Source: Archilochus colubris (lineage: Eukaryota > Chordata > Aves > Apodiformes > Trochilidae). Taken from it: a DNA stretch of 64,000 nt. The DNA lies in assembly GCA_023079485.1 (NCBI GenBank), contig CM041090.1:13030425-13094424 (forward strand). The letters are read 5' to 3'. Positions 1 to 12,166 of this stretch are shown piece by piece. The stretch's first letter is position 1; each line of letters starts with the position of its first letter. The translations under genes and the position numbers were made by a program. The notes below the pieces were generated by a model. The model was not told the DNA's origin. It made no database searches and saw only the letters and a list, made by a program, of their open reading frames with translations.

Positions 1-190
1 TGGTCTCTTCAGTGGAGAGCCTGCGTAAATCCTGTGTAAATAGAGGGAGGCTAACAAAGGATGAGCCCCTGCAGCTCAGAGCATTTGGAGCCATTTGGAG
101 GCTGAATTTGCTAAATGCTGCTTATACCGCCTGAAAAGTTGAAGAGAAAGGAGCATAAAATCCCTTCTTTTTTCTCTTTCTGCTCCTACC
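1..190. promoter_or_regulatory. Candidate conserved noncoding block (weak)
   Basis: This is unique, repeat-free sequence with balanced composition, including TAAATAGAGG, ATAAAATCCC and tandem ATTTGGAGCC words near 80-100. It reads like an intronic enhancer fragment, but only its look supports that. An alignment of bird, reptile and mammal MEIS2 introns would decide. Confidence 0.2.
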
Positions 191-719
191 CTGGGGGGAG
201 GGTGTTAAGGGCCAGGGAAGCCTGAGGTAAGCCTATGAAGACTGTTTTTTCAGTGCTCTTTTGAGTGTGAAAAAGGTGGCATGGGTCACTGTCCCCTCTT
301 TAATGTCGGAAAACCCACACAGTTAGTAAATGTTGCATGTAAACTAAAGCATTTCATCCCTTCTCCTGCACTCCACGGCAGTGGGCCATGAACTAGTCAC
401 TTGAAAATCGCAGAAAAAATTCACTTCAACATGTCCAGACAGTTTAGCACAGCAGGAACGTAAGAGAGATCAGTAATTAGCAGGTTGCTTTACTGTTCCT
501 CTTGTCTGCGTTGGAATACTTTTTTTTCACCTGATGTGAAAAAATGTTGCACCATAATTAACGAAGCACAAACCTATGGCTGCATAATAGAACTTAAAAT
601 TTAAACCGGTTATTCTTTAAAAAGCTAGAAAAATATGTTGTTGGCTTTTGAATACAGTCTGTAAGAATTCTCAGGCCACTTCACAAATAAACACAATCTT
701 TAAACACAGGCAACTGAAG

Positions 720-757
720 GAAAAAAAAAACCAAAACAAAAAAACCAAACAACCCAG
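720..757. repeat. A-rich low-complexity tract
   Basis: A run of A broken by CC and C (AAAACC, AAAACAAAAA pattern). Simple low-complexity sequence with no tail-forming element recognised next to it. Confidence 0.7.
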
Positions 758-759
758 CC

Positions 760-3460
760 TTTTTTCTTATTTTTGGATAGGAAAATAACAAGGGGAAATG
801 TGAAACATTACTGTTCAGCAATAAGTTTGAAATATTTGAATCACCAATTTCATAGCACGCATGGCTGTAACAGTAAGATAGCTGGAATGTCTTTCCTACT
901 TTTGAGTAAATAATAAAATATTTGTAAATGCCTTTTTGAGTATGAGATAAATTAGTGATTAGAAAGGTGCCTACCCAGAATAAGAAAAGGAAGAGTTTTT
1001 ATTCTGCCTCTTGTTGTAAACAGACTTCAGATACCAGATACCATGCAATTCCTTAAGCCTTTAGCACATATTGCCAGATGGCAACAGGGACTTGCCCCTG
1101 ACTGACAAACTATGCTAAAATATGATTAGATTGAGCAGAATAGCTTTGTAGGTGAGGATTGAAAGTGGTTTAAGTTGTCTTTCTTTTCTTCCTGTTTGAA
1201 TTTACAATAGTTAATAATGCCTGGATTGTGTGAAACTTGCACATGCCATCTCTACAGTACCAGCCCAGTGGAATTTCTGGGTTATATTCTGGAAAGCAGA
1301 GGATCTTCCACAAGCACAGCAGAGAGATGGTCAACTCCTCACCTCCTGCTTGCTGCTGGAAGGGCAAAAGAATAACATCTTCTGTAGTAAGAGAGATGGT
1401 AGTGCAATAAGTCTGGAGTCTCCCTGGTGTCCCAACCTTTCTCTCTCTCAAGATGTTCACCAACCTTACAGCATAGCAGCACGAGGCATCTGTCTGGTGT
1501 CTTAGAAACAGAGAGGGTGAGGGGACATAGGGGGCTAATTACAGCACCTCACTTGAGGACACCCTGATCCAGATTTAGGCAAGTGGTAGCTGAGTATGCA
1601 GGTCATCCTAGGATACCTGTGTCAGGCCTAAATAGCTTCTGATGGCTTCTTTCCTCCTGCAGTGAAGTAAATCAGCAAAGCCAGCACATGTCCTGGCAGA
1701 GCTCTGCAGGTGATGGCTCTAAGCTGGGATGTCCACTTGAACTGTTTGTGGTTTTCCAAGTCCTTGATTTGCCACTAACTCAGTTTCCCTAGGCAATAAC
1801 ATGCAGTGGATATGTATTGCTTCTGTGGTGTGGGGAGACTCAGCTAACTTCTATGAGCAGTGATCATTAGGAGGAGGAAAAAAACTCCACAGACAGCATT
1901 CAAAGAGCTGTGATCTGCTGAAGCTGTGAGGCTAACAGCCTGATGATTTTAACAGGGTGGAATGGAGATAAGGAGTTCTCCTGAAGGGTCTTTGCTTCTT
2001 CAGTTCGCTCTCTGTTAGTCCTCCTTATAGCACAGACTGTCTTATCTTCAAAACATATTCAAACTCTTCGCTTTCCAGTTTTTTTGGCAGTGGTAATTAA
2101 CCAGATTTTAAAGATTTTTCTCTGGTGGTAATGTGGATCATATTTCTAAGTTGAACATCCTTATTAATAACATTTTACAATACTTATGTGTCCAGATGGA
2201 CACATTGTAAGTACAAACAAATAATTGCAAATTGTGAATATAAGCTGCATGCAGATTCTATCCTGTTTTGCATTTATATCTACATATTCTTCTCCATCAA
2301 AATAATGGACTGAAAGGCTGTAGAGTAGTTTAATTAAGATCAGCACAGTGCACTTCAGTTTTTCTTTTCCAGCACCTTTTACTGGATTTTCATATTGCTT
2401 GGACTATTTTTAGGAAAATGGTGTAGTGTCTTCTCTTCCCCCTCCTTTACATACCCTGCTTTTCCCTCTTTTCCTCTAACATGACGAGCCATAAAGATGT
2501 AAGAGACCTTTGATGATGAAGAAACTCAAACACTGGGTCCCAGAAATGTGTTTTTCCAGATATCACTTTTCTTTCTGCTCTACTTACTATGATGGTAATA
2601 GAAACTATTTCTAGAGTTTGGATTTGGGCTATTACTAGGTTTCTGTGCTTTGGCCTCACTGGGTTATCCTTTTCAGTTATTTTGCACAGACTGGGTACCT
2701 GCTATTCATCCTGTTCATAAATGATGAAAAACCATATGAGCAGCTTCTAAACAGTGCTTGCTCCGTCTCTTGCTGAGTCTTTACTCTCTGAGGAACACAA
2801 ACAAGGACTAGGGTTGAGATAATACTGATAGAGTGGGGAAGTGTCAAAGAGGAATTACTTGATACAATGAGGCTGGACAGGCATCCTGTTGGACTGGACT
2901 GTGTTTCCTGAAAAGTCCTTAGCTGGATGAACACTGGGGTCAGTAAGATAATCTGTCCAAGGTAATCAGCAAGTTTGGAATTATAGTGAATGAAAATGCT
3001 GGTCTAACTACATATTTGGTGCTTTTAAAATAAGAGTTAGTCTCCTTTGCTTTTAATGCACAAAAATTTTTTCTTGTGGGAAGAAACCCTCAGCACATGC
3101 AGAGCTAGTGTGGCAGCCAACTTCTCTCTCTGTACAGAAGCCTTGCATCTCCAGCCTCCTCCAAAAACCCTTCCCCTAAAAGACAAGGTCAATAAGGAAC
3201 CCCATGTGGGTCACTTTGCAAAGTTTCTTGTAAACTCTGTCCATCTTTTCTAGGGATTATTGAGACTATTGCATATCATAGCTGGGTAATATGCCTAATT
3301 CTCTACTGACTTGAATCCTGCGTAGTCACTGACACCTCCACAAAGAGGGTGCCACTTAAGAATTCTCTACTCTTCTACAGCAGTGATAGGGTTTTGCTGT
3401 CACTAGTACTCTGCACAACAGTAAACAAACAGTGTGCAAAGCAGGAGAAAGTCACCCTTC
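760..3460. other. Unique intron sequence, nothing specific
   Basis: AT-rich unique DNA. Several short frames of 60-97 codons occur on both strands (for example 1170-1505), but they overlap each other, have no family resemblance and no splice context. I see no repeat family or RNA gene here. Confidence 0.6.
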
Positions 3461-3462
3461 CT

Positions 3463-3478
3463 TTTTTTTTTTTTTTTC
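3463..3478. repeat. Poly-T tract
   Basis: Uninterrupted T run of about 15 followed by CTG. It could be the reverse complement of an old retroposon tail, but no body is recognisable. Confidence 0.6.
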
Positions 3479-3504
3479 TGTTGTGTGAAAGAAGGAGTCA
3501 GTGG

Positions 3505-3560
3505 GCCAAAATGTAGGTTTAAATTCCCCATTAGAAAATTGGGATAATACTATAACTACG
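3505..3560 (+). mobile_element. MIR-like ancient SINE scrap
   Basis: AAATTCCCCATTAGAAAATTGGGATAATA resembles the MIR segment that reads 'cagtttccccatctgtaaaatggggataata'. MIRs are tRNA-derived SINEs of early amniote age and occur at low density in birds. The match is short and judged by eye. Confidence 0.45.
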
Positions 3561-4750
3561 CTTATATAATTGCAATTTCCATACATATTAGGACTTGACT
3601 CTACTCTTCTTACAAATTACCATCCAAATCAGGATGTGAACAGTTCACATAATAACTTGTAATGATGGTTTAAATGATTTAAATATGGATTCCTCCATGC
3701 AGCAGTTAAAAATATAGTTAATCCAGCCTGCCAGAGAGTGACTTTCATGACTTTCATTTTATTTCACTCCTGAGAAATTATTTTCCTTCATTTAAAGTAA
3801 CTCAAGTTTATATGGATACAGCAAACTAGGATCAGGACCTCCACATTCAAGAAGTAAATCAGTCCATCTAGGAAAAGTCAGTTATGGGCTATGTCTATGA
3901 ATTCTTGCCACTAGGAACAGTATCCACCAACATCAGCAGCTGTAGTCTTATTAAAGATATGACAATACAGATTAACAGGATTTGGCCTCTAGTTCTCTAG
4001 GACCAAGAAATCATGTTGTGTTCATCTTCTAAGGTCCTTCAGAGGTATGATGCTTGAATTTCCTTTCATGAGGTTACAGAAGAGATTAGGGAAGCACTGA
4101 TTTACTGGTTTCACTGCTGGTTAAGGTGGGAAGGCAACAGGATCTTCAGCCGAACTTTCCTTTCCTGTGCTGCTCCTGGCTTTTTAAAACCAGGATATTA
4201 ACAACATCTCCAAAAGTCCTAAACTCTGATTTAGCATGTAGATGACTTTTGCTGGGGATGCTCACAAACAGGAGAGTGCGTGTATGCAGAGAAACAGGAA
4301 TTTGTTCTGATGCTTACCCAGAGAGTAAGCATCTTTCTGAGGTGCAAAAGGATGGTGCAGAGCGGAAGTTTTCTAGCTCCACGCATCCTGTGCATACACA
4401 TACAGCTTTTACATAGAGAGACAAAGATATCTTCATCTGCAGATAGACAAACAGACTGACTGACTTGAAACTTGCACTTTCAGTAGGGATTTTTTTCCCC
4501 CCATCTCCGGGTACTGCTTTTCAAAATTGCCTGAGGCTACAGTACAGCACCTCAGATCCCTAAGGCCCATTGCCTGGCTCCTAATAGCCACTCTCCATCT
4601 GTGTCACATGAACAGCTGATGAGATAGCTCCAGTGTCTGTATTTGGGAGAGCATATCCACCCAGGTTAAAATGCTGGGGTTGCCAAGGAGCAGTCAGAAG
4701 CCATTAGTGTTTGTGAGAATTTGCCTTGCAGCAGTTCCTTGGCATAGTGG
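3561..4750. other. Unique intron sequence, nothing specific
   Basis: AT-rich unique sequence with no recognisable gene, repeat family or strong motif cluster. Confidence 0.5.
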
Positions 4751-4753
4751 AAA

Positions 4754-4856
4754 GTGTGTGTGTTTGTGCGTGTGTGTGTGAGAGAGGGAAAGAGGGAAAG
4801 AGGGGTAGGGTGGAATATGTGGGGGGGGGAGGGGGCAAAGGAAAGGAGTGCTTTCT
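4754..4856. repeat. Compound (TG)n / (GA)n / G-rich microsatellite
   Basis: A TG repeat with TT and CG interruptions (4754-4780) passes into an AGAGGGAAAG purine repeat and then into G runs, including nine G in a row near 4821-4829. The strand is almost all purine from 4780 to 4856. G tracts at 4802-4836 could form a quadruplex, although one loop would be long. Confidence 0.85.
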
Positions 4857-4959
4857 AAATAACCAGCATCTCACAAAAGTGAACAGTTGGTTACAGCGTA
4901 CAGGGCTTCCATAAGCTCTTCTATGTCTTTGCTGTGATTTGACTCTCCTTTCTCTATCG

Positions 4960-5015
4960 TTAACAAAAACAAACAAACAAAAATAAGAAAAAGAAAGAAA
5001 GGAAAAAAAAAAAGA
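4960..5015. repeat. (AAAC)n / A-rich tract
   Basis: AACAAAAACAAACAAACAAAAAT followed by AAAG repeats and an A run. Simple-sequence DNA. Confidence 0.8.
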
Positions 5016-5679
5016 GGCATGAGAGAGAGCGGTGACTTCAGGGTCTTGCTCTGGTGTTTGGGCAGATGGAAAGGAGCTGCTCTGCCTTGGGGCAGGGTGG
5101 TTGTAATGAAGTGGCCTGTCAGTCTGTAAATAGTGAGGGTCATCTCTTCCATGTGATGGAGGGTATCACATTGCAGTGAAAATGGAAATGTCAATAAAAT
5201 TAATCTGCCAGCTCTTTGCTGTGGCTTTTTCTGTCTCTCCGGTCCAAAAGGGTTGGATTTTCAGAGGGGAGGCAGTGGAAGGAGGGTGATCTGGCACAGG
5301 AGGGAAGATGGAGCTGAAATGCAAGTTTTGAATCAAATGGACTGTATGTAGCAGCAACATATTTCGTTTAGGAGCACTACAGAGTTAGACAAGGCTATAG
5401 GAATTAGCTTGTGAATCTACAGCATTCCTCAGGAAGCTATGGAGCGTCTAGCTCAGGCTACATTGAGCACAGAGTTTATTGTTTTAGGCTTTCTTGGACA
5501 AGGTTTTTACTTAGCATGGGATTTATGGCATTTACTGCTAATGAATGTCTATTCTTAAATTACAAAAACCACCGTCTCAGCACAATTCCCAGATGTCCTT
5601 CCAGGACCTCGGCTTCTTAAACACCAGCAGGGAGCATAAACTCTCCACTTCTCTGTTTTCCTCTTTCGTGTGGCTCCGG

Positions 5680-6060
5680 GCTAATGATGTGTAAGGAAAA
5701 CACAGCAATCTATAAAGTCTCAGTGCTGTCCCAGTATTCTTCATTTATTTTGCATTTGATTATGCCACAAGTCGGATCTTGTTTCTTTCCTTTTTTTAAA
5801 GTTATTAGTTCAAATATTAATGTAGGAATATGGCATATATTGCTGCTCTTGATTGATGCCTTCCCAAAAACAGGAAGACGTGCTTGTATGAATTTTAAGA
5901 AAGTAGGGGTCCTGCAATGCCTTGCCAGAAGAGTTTTTCAGATACATAATTTAGATGCCCTCCAGGCAGGCTTTCAAGGCATTTTTGCTGGAGGGCAAGA
6001 AAAAATAACTATGACTGTTAAAAGTAAATGATTTTTGCTAATGCACAATTAATGCCAGGG
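5680..6060. promoter_or_regulatory. Candidate intronic regulatory block with PBX-HOX word
   Basis: Repeat-free block containing an exact TGATTGAT (5850-5857), the classical PBX-HOX composite core, plus TAAT words near 5815-5821 and 6040-6050. A 10-bp inverted repeat lies at 5956-5997. A 115-codon open frame covers most of it (5684-6031), but the product resembles nothing known and is probably chance. Regulatory function is inferred. Confidence 0.4.
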
Positions 6061-6218
6061 AAAAGCACAGAAGAGAAAGATGTTGATGGAAAGTTCTGAT
6101 TAAGTGAGAGCTTTACCTTGATGTGCATCTTTTTTTTTTAATGATAATAATCACTGATGCAGAGATGTAGAAGTTTTCATGTCATGCAAATGCTGTAGTC
6201 AGGGTCATGCTAGGTGTA

Positions 6219-6247
6219 CGTGTTTGTGCGTGCGTGTGTGTGTGTGC
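6219..6247. repeat. (TG)n microsatellite
   Basis: TG dinucleotide repeat with CG and TT interruptions. CG within TG repeats often reflects slow CpG decay. Confidence 0.85.
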
Positions 6248-6419
6248 TGGGAGGTGATGGCTACGGGGAGGGGCTCATCTGAGAGTGTGTTATGTGCACT
6301 GAACGGTGACACAGTTACTGCCACCTCTGCAGAGGGCTCCGAATATATAGACTACAGAACATTTAACTTGATTACTTAGAGTACGTATTCAGGATGCTTG
6401 TAGGGATGCATTTACAGCG

Positions 6420-6560
6420 AATGGATTTTCTTGTGGCAGGTTTTCCCACATTGAATCTCATAATTGACAAAGAGCTATTGCACTGTGTCAAGCGCACAAT
6501 TATAATTGAATTAATGATATATGCATGTGTGAAAAGCAAAATTAGTATTTAGAGAGACAT
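6420..6560. promoter_or_regulatory. Candidate homeodomain-site cluster upstream of the exon
   Basis: Contains a perfect 12-bp palindrome CAATTATAATTG (6497-6508) immediately followed by AATTAATGA, giving several overlapping TAAT cores. It also has CATAATTGACA at about 6458-6468. The block is about 200 bp upstream of the MEIS2 exon. Conservation and function are inferred. Confidence 0.4.
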
Positions 6561-6667
6561 GGTTTCTAATCTTTACATATTTGTATCTGCACTCTTGTAT
6601 AGTGAGAAACTGTATGTGCCTGATCTAGAAAATCAAAATAAAATTGTGGTAGTGCCTTGGTAATTAA

Positions 6668-6946
<279 letters not shown>

Positions 6947-7090
6947 TAGAAATCAATTGTCTCTTTAATTTTTGGACCATTATTAGGACTCAATTATTGT
7001 GCTTTTTTTTCTTCTTTTTCTTCTAGATTTTTTTTTCTTGGTTCTTGGAATCATGACAAATCTGAAAGAAACCTATAAATATATCTGCAG

Positions 7091-7130
7091 ATACACACAC
7101 ACACATACACACACGTCTAGAGAGAGAGAG
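7091..7130. repeat. (CA)n and (AG)n microsatellite
   Basis: ACACACAC with AT interruptions (7091-7114), then AGAGAGAGAG (7119-7130). Confidence 0.9.
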
Positions 7131-8230
7131 TACAAAGCCTTAGCATGGAACACCATGTACATATAAAGTAACCATTTTTTCCTTTGAACTATTCAAAATG
7201 TTCCGAAGGACAAACAAGGGGATTTCTTGCTCTAGTATAAATAAAGATCTGCCTTCTGGATTCTTTATGGCTGGCCTTTGTTTACACAAAGTTCATATGT
7301 ATGTGGAGGAAGAGAGAGCCCCAGCCTGTGTGTGCTGAGATAGGCTGTGGGATGTTAGAAAAGTCAAAGCACCATCTTACAAACTTGTTATATTTTACTT
7401 TTTGTGAAATGTGCAGTAGACACAGGTTCCCTAATTATTCAGTTGCATAACTGTGAGAATAATAGTTTCTCTTCAAGCCCAGTGTGTTAAAATCTATCCT
7501 TATACGCATTTGGGGGAGAGAGATTAAATATGTGAAAAACAGTGCTTTTCATGGGCTGTCCTCCTGGTTGTTTGTGTTGGTGTTCTGTTGACTATTACAG
7601 CTTCACTTAGGCACCAAAACGTGGTTCCACAGAAAATGTAGTAACGTTCTTTGCAGTTTACTTCATGTGGGAAATAATGGAAAATGGTAAAATTATAAAT
7701 TGATTTTCCTCTTCCTCTCACCTTAAAATTGTTTCTCAGTTGATAAGGCTGAAAATGCTAACTGTTATTAACTACCTCTTCTTCTACCAAAGTTTTATAA
7801 ATTTCCAGGGTAGCTGATGTTGGTTACAGTGTAATGATTTCAGGACAAGGTACCCGATTTATTTATGATGGGGACTATCGAACTGCTCTGCTAGCAGCAC
7901 AGCTAAAGGGGGGAGCAATAGATTCACATTTCTAAACCATCATTTTGATGTAAGGACATTAGTAGCAAACTAAGGTGCATTGATCTGGCCTGTGGGGTCA
8001 GGATTAGCTGGAATAGCCAGTGTCTCTGCTGGAGTAGTGGTTATTCCTGCCTCCCAGCTATGGCCATTTCAAAGGTCAGGTGCCCTGTACCCACTTGGCT
8101 CAGAGGAATTAGACAGAACATGAGTCTCTGGGCTGATTACTTAACCAAAGACAAAATAATGAGTCCTAAGCAAATACTGACTAATTGAAAGGGCTGTAAA
8201 TCCATTACATATTGGTCAGGGATAATCAGG
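7131..8230. other. Unique intron sequence, nothing specific
   Basis: No exon, repeat family or RNA gene seen. An AATAAA at 7240-7245 lies downstream of the donor and could serve intronic polyadenylation; see findings. Confidence 0.5.
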
Positions 8231-9120
8231 AGTATTTAATCACTTTTATCTATTCAGGAGCACTGAAGCTGCAACAGCAAAGCCCTGAACCTTGCCATGT
8301 GCTTATTATTCTCATCATTATCAAAATTACTTCACAGCTGTTCTTTGCTACATCACCTCAGCTGGAGATTTACTAACCTGTAAAATGTTTTTAATTTGAA
8401 AGTTGAGTGAGTGCGAGTGGAGGGGTTTTCACTTAGCTGTAGGGTATCTTCAGAGGAGCAGTACCAGCAGACAGCAAAATGCAGGGCTGGAAAGAAATGA
8501 GTTTGTTTTGTACATGTCTTCATGTTAACTCCATCTCCTCTTAAGAAATTTGTGTTATCTTGTTTTATTTTTTTTTTCTCCTTGCTTTCCTTTCTCACAT
8601 GCTTCCTGAAAGCATTTGACACATGCTTATTAAACAGTCAACTGCATCTCACTTCTCTGGAGAAAAGTCCTCCTGGCTTCTTTGAAATCCCTTTTCCTTG
8701 TTCCCATCCACTCTCTCCTGACCGTCTTCATCCTGCATGAATTAAGGAAATTTGCCATTGCTGGTGAGGATGGCCTCGCAAAAATCAAATTAAATGAACA
8801 CAAAAAAGCCCCCAAACCTTTTACCATCCAAGCTTTAATGAGTTTGCAGGTGTTGAAAGATTTACTGTGCTGTAATTCTCAGACCTGCAAACTGATAATG
8901 GAGACCCCTGACCAGTGCAATGTAAATTCAGAAAGATTCTTGCTATAAACACATGCAGGAAAGGAAGAGAACTCCTTTCTTTTAAAGATCTTGCACTCTT
9001 TCTCAAATTAGCTTGTCCATTCAAAGTGCAAGGCTGGCTGAGCCAGAACAGAACAGAAGAATCTGTGATGTACGATTTTATTGTTTCAAGTAAATATCTT
9101 TACAATGGCAGTCCATGATT
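8230..9120. promoter_or_regulatory. Possible noncoding conserved block (weak)
   Basis: Unique and repeat-free, with stop codons unusually sparse on both strands, so that several overlapping 65-89-codon frames occur (8353-9118). Overlapping frames on both strands with no family match argue against coding. Low-repeat sequence of this type often aligns between species, but I cannot test that here. Confidence 0.22.
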
Positions 9121-9234
9121 CAATGTACATTCCTTCATTACTACTCTAACCTTATTTAAAATTGGTTTGTTCCTCCTTTGTGCTGTATGGCTGTATGACC
9201 TGCTCTTGTATTATAATAGTCCCCTGATGTACTC

Positions 9235-9261
<27 letters not shown>
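9235..9261. repeat. Poly-T tract of 27
   Basis: Twenty-seven uninterrupted T. No retroposon body was recognised on either side. Confidence 0.9.
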
Positions 9262-9265
<4 letters not shown>

Positions 9266-9429
9266 ACTAATTGAATTATCTCATTATTTTAATTTGTTAA
9301 GCAAATGTATTTTACATCTCAGGATGTGTTCTTAAAGAAGGAGCTGCTTAGGCTTTGCCCCTGAATGGGCCATTGGTACATTTTGACATTCATGCATTCA
9401 TTAAGGAGAGGAACATAAAAGAGCTCTGG

Positions 9430-11340
9430 TTGTATTTTTTTTTTCAAACACCCAACCAGCATGGAGCAACTTTTCCATAAGCCACAGGGGTCTCTCTACA
9501 TATGTTCTCAACTGCAAGCCATTGTCACCTATTCTGAATACCTCAAAAGGACAAATAAAATACTAAAGGCCAACTGTAGCAATTGTTAGCTGTTAGTCTC
9601 AATATGACAAAAATCATTAACCTCTGGTTTTCCTGGAAGGAGAAGCTGTGGCAATCCATCTCTTATGGCATGGATTAAACTTGAAATTCCTTTAGACTCT
9701 CAAATTCAAAGAGAGTAACTCAGTTCTGACTACTTGTATTTACTTATTATTCTAAATAAAATGCTATTTTTTTCCTTTATTCAATCAGTTTGCAAACTCC
9801 TAAGGTAGCCATTTAAAAAAATTTAATCACCTCTGTGGCTTTTTTGAAGAGCCAGGGACTTGAAATCTGTAGAATAAATGCATCTGACAGGCTGTGTCTT
9901 TCAAAACAATTTCTAACCCCATCATAGCTTCCATTTTGCAGTAACTTTAATTATATTTGAAATAGGATACACGTGCATGTTTTTACGGTTGGAAACCAAA
10001 TGCAAGGAGAAGGAGCTTCTGTCATGTTCTCATTCAGTTACTGAGCTCTGTCTTATATTTGGAATTACAACAGTGCCGGAAGATGAAAGATCTGAGGATG
10101 AATTGGTTGGAAATGTGTATGCTTTTTCTGGATAATATCCAGTGTTTAAGAAAGTAGAGGAAATCCTAGTCTGGTAGTATAAGCTTTTCAATAGTACATA
10201 AAGATTACGACATCAGAAAGGTAAACCTGACATTAAGGCTGTTTTTATTTGAGTTCAAAGGTGGTTAAAGAAAAGAAACAGCAAGAAATCTGACCCAAGC
10301 CGAGAGTTTATTCATAGCTTTGGAAGACTCCTTTTCCTCTATGCCAAGGAGTCCTTAGTACACTCAATTAGCCTCTCAGACATCTCTGCTTTCCTCCCTC
10401 AAGTGCTCCCCTATTTGCCCTGCAAAGAACATATTTGATCACAAAATGAAAACAGGAAGTGCTCAAATGTATAGACACCTCCAGCTTACACCAGTGCTGA
10501 GATTAGGATTTCTTACCAGCAACTACACAGAGCCACCCCCTCCTCCTCCCATACTCTTTTGAAGGATGGAGGACCTTTAGAAATGTATGCACATAATCAG
10601 AAGAGAGCAAAGTTAGAAAGGAAGTAATTATACTGTTCTGTGGGCTTGTACCTCTGGTAGTTCATCCTGTTCTGCAGCACAGTGTATCCAGCTCTACGCT
10701 TTTGCTACGTTCAATGTTTTTTCTCCTTTTACAGAGCTGGTGGAGCAGAGATTCTGATACTTACCTTTGGATGTGATGCCTTTTGTTAAAATTCCATTTT
10801 GTTTGTTTCTTTTGTTGCACTCTGTATGAAGGTGTGTATCTTAACTAAAAGTAGCAGATTTACCAATGGTGGTATGCAAACTAAGCCTTTTTTTGTGACA
10901 GTGCCAAACTACCAGCTCATGGTATTTAGGATGGTTCCCCTGAAGTCAGTGGAGTCAAACTGTTTTGGTTTTTTTTCTAGCTGAAGTTCTGTCTCCTAAC
11001 ATTTGTGTGAACAATATCATTCTAACCTGCTTAGCCTGATTTCCACAATCTTCTGGATTAAAATCTTGGTCTGTACACAGTTTCGTTGGTTTCATCCACT
11101 TCAGTGTCAGCCTAGAATAAGTTCAGCTGGAACCAGTCACAGCTTTTGTACTTACCTAAATTAATTTTTTAACTAGCAATATTCAGATGGGCAGATTGGA
11201 TAATATGAATAGTTGTACTGAAACAGGTTTTTTTTCTGCATTTATGTGAGTGTATCTGAGAATACAATGTATATCTTATTTTAATGAATGGCTAAGCAAG
11301 TCTTTTATACAGGTCAGCTATTTCATTTATTAATTTGATC
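9430..11340. other. Unique intron sequence
   Basis: No gene or clear repeat. A TGACAG word (MEIS-type core) is at 9885-9890. The CCTGAAGTCAGTGGAGTC word near 10937-10954 resembles the 'gaagtcaatggagt' motif found in old CR1/L3 elements of sauropsids, but it is too short to call. Confidence 0.4.
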
Positions 11341-11652
11341 TAACTGTCCTCCCATCTCTTGATTTTAGGGACAATACTTAAGGAAGGGTTAGGAAAACAA
11401 CTGGCTATTGCACTCCACAATGAATATCTTACTTTCATGTCAAACAGCACAACAGCTTTCCTGAGAGTCCTAGCTCAGGAGAAGCATTCTTCACATTGCT
11501 GGTTTTGCTGTACTTTAAAAAAAAAAAAACAACAAAAGAAAAAATTGAAAATACAACAGTCTTTTTTGAGTTTAAATGGTGACAAGTAGGTTGGGAAGGT
11601 CAAGAAAATACAGGGATTTGAAGGCATTCTGGTGGATTTTAGTGCTTGTGTT

Positions 11653-11672
11653 GTGTCACAGCATTGTGACAC
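11653..11672. repeat. Tight 8-bp inverted repeat
   Basis: GTGTCACA (11653-11660) and TGTGACAC (11665-11672) are exact reverse complements around a 4-nt GCAT spacer. It could be a small hairpin or a dyad protein-binding site. Confidence 0.75.
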
Positions 11673-11937
11673 GTATTGCGCTCCCAGGGTACATTGAGGA
11701 GTTGGGCAATGTCCTCTGATGCTCCTGTAAAACAACCTGCATGTGGGTTGCATGGCCATGCATATCATGTAGTGGGAGAGTTGGAGAAGCCTAAGATACC
11801 ATTTTATTCCAGGTCTGCTTTTTAGGCAGGGCTGAGCAAGTGTTGAGTTTGCAGCCAGATAATAATTTGCCTGGTGATGTAGGACAGACCTCTCAGCCTG
11901 TACAAACACTACTCATTTGGAAGCATGTCCTGCAAAA

Positions 11938-12045
11938 TAATATTGCTCCCGTTTTTCAGCTGGGTAAACTTTGTGAGGAGAGGTTAAATAATTTCACCCA
12001 AATGCTGAATAAAGATCAGTATCTGAATGTGCAAATCCCATGACC
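11938..12045 (-). mobile_element. MIR-like ancient SINE, reverse orientation
   Basis: The sequence follows the reverse-complement MIR pattern: a CCCGTTTTTCAGCTGGGTAAACT block, then GAGGAGAGGTTAAATAATTTCACCCAA, then GATCAGTATCTGAATGTGCAAATCCC. Its order matches 'ccattttacagatgaggaaactgag...gaggttaagtgacttgcccaa...' of MIR. It is diverged but collinear over about 100 bp. A RepeatMasker run would confirm or refute it. Confidence 0.6.
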
Positions 12046-12129
12046 TGTGGTCCTCAAGGTGATGGAGCTGTGTGTGTTTGTACCCCAAAGCCCTGCTGAT
12101 AACTCACCAGAAGAGCTACTCTTCGTGCT

Positions 12130-12166
12130 TGTTGTTGTTGCTGGTGGTGTGTTTGTTGTTGTTGCT
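12130..12166. repeat. (TTG)n microsatellite
   Basis: TTGTTGTTG repeats interrupted by CTGGTGGTG. Confidence 0.85.

Noticed and set aside
11475..11909. Longest open frame, 144 codons on the - strand
   Set aside because: It reads through a poly-T/A tract into low-complexity F/C residues, has no family resemblance and no splice or promoter context. Chance frame.
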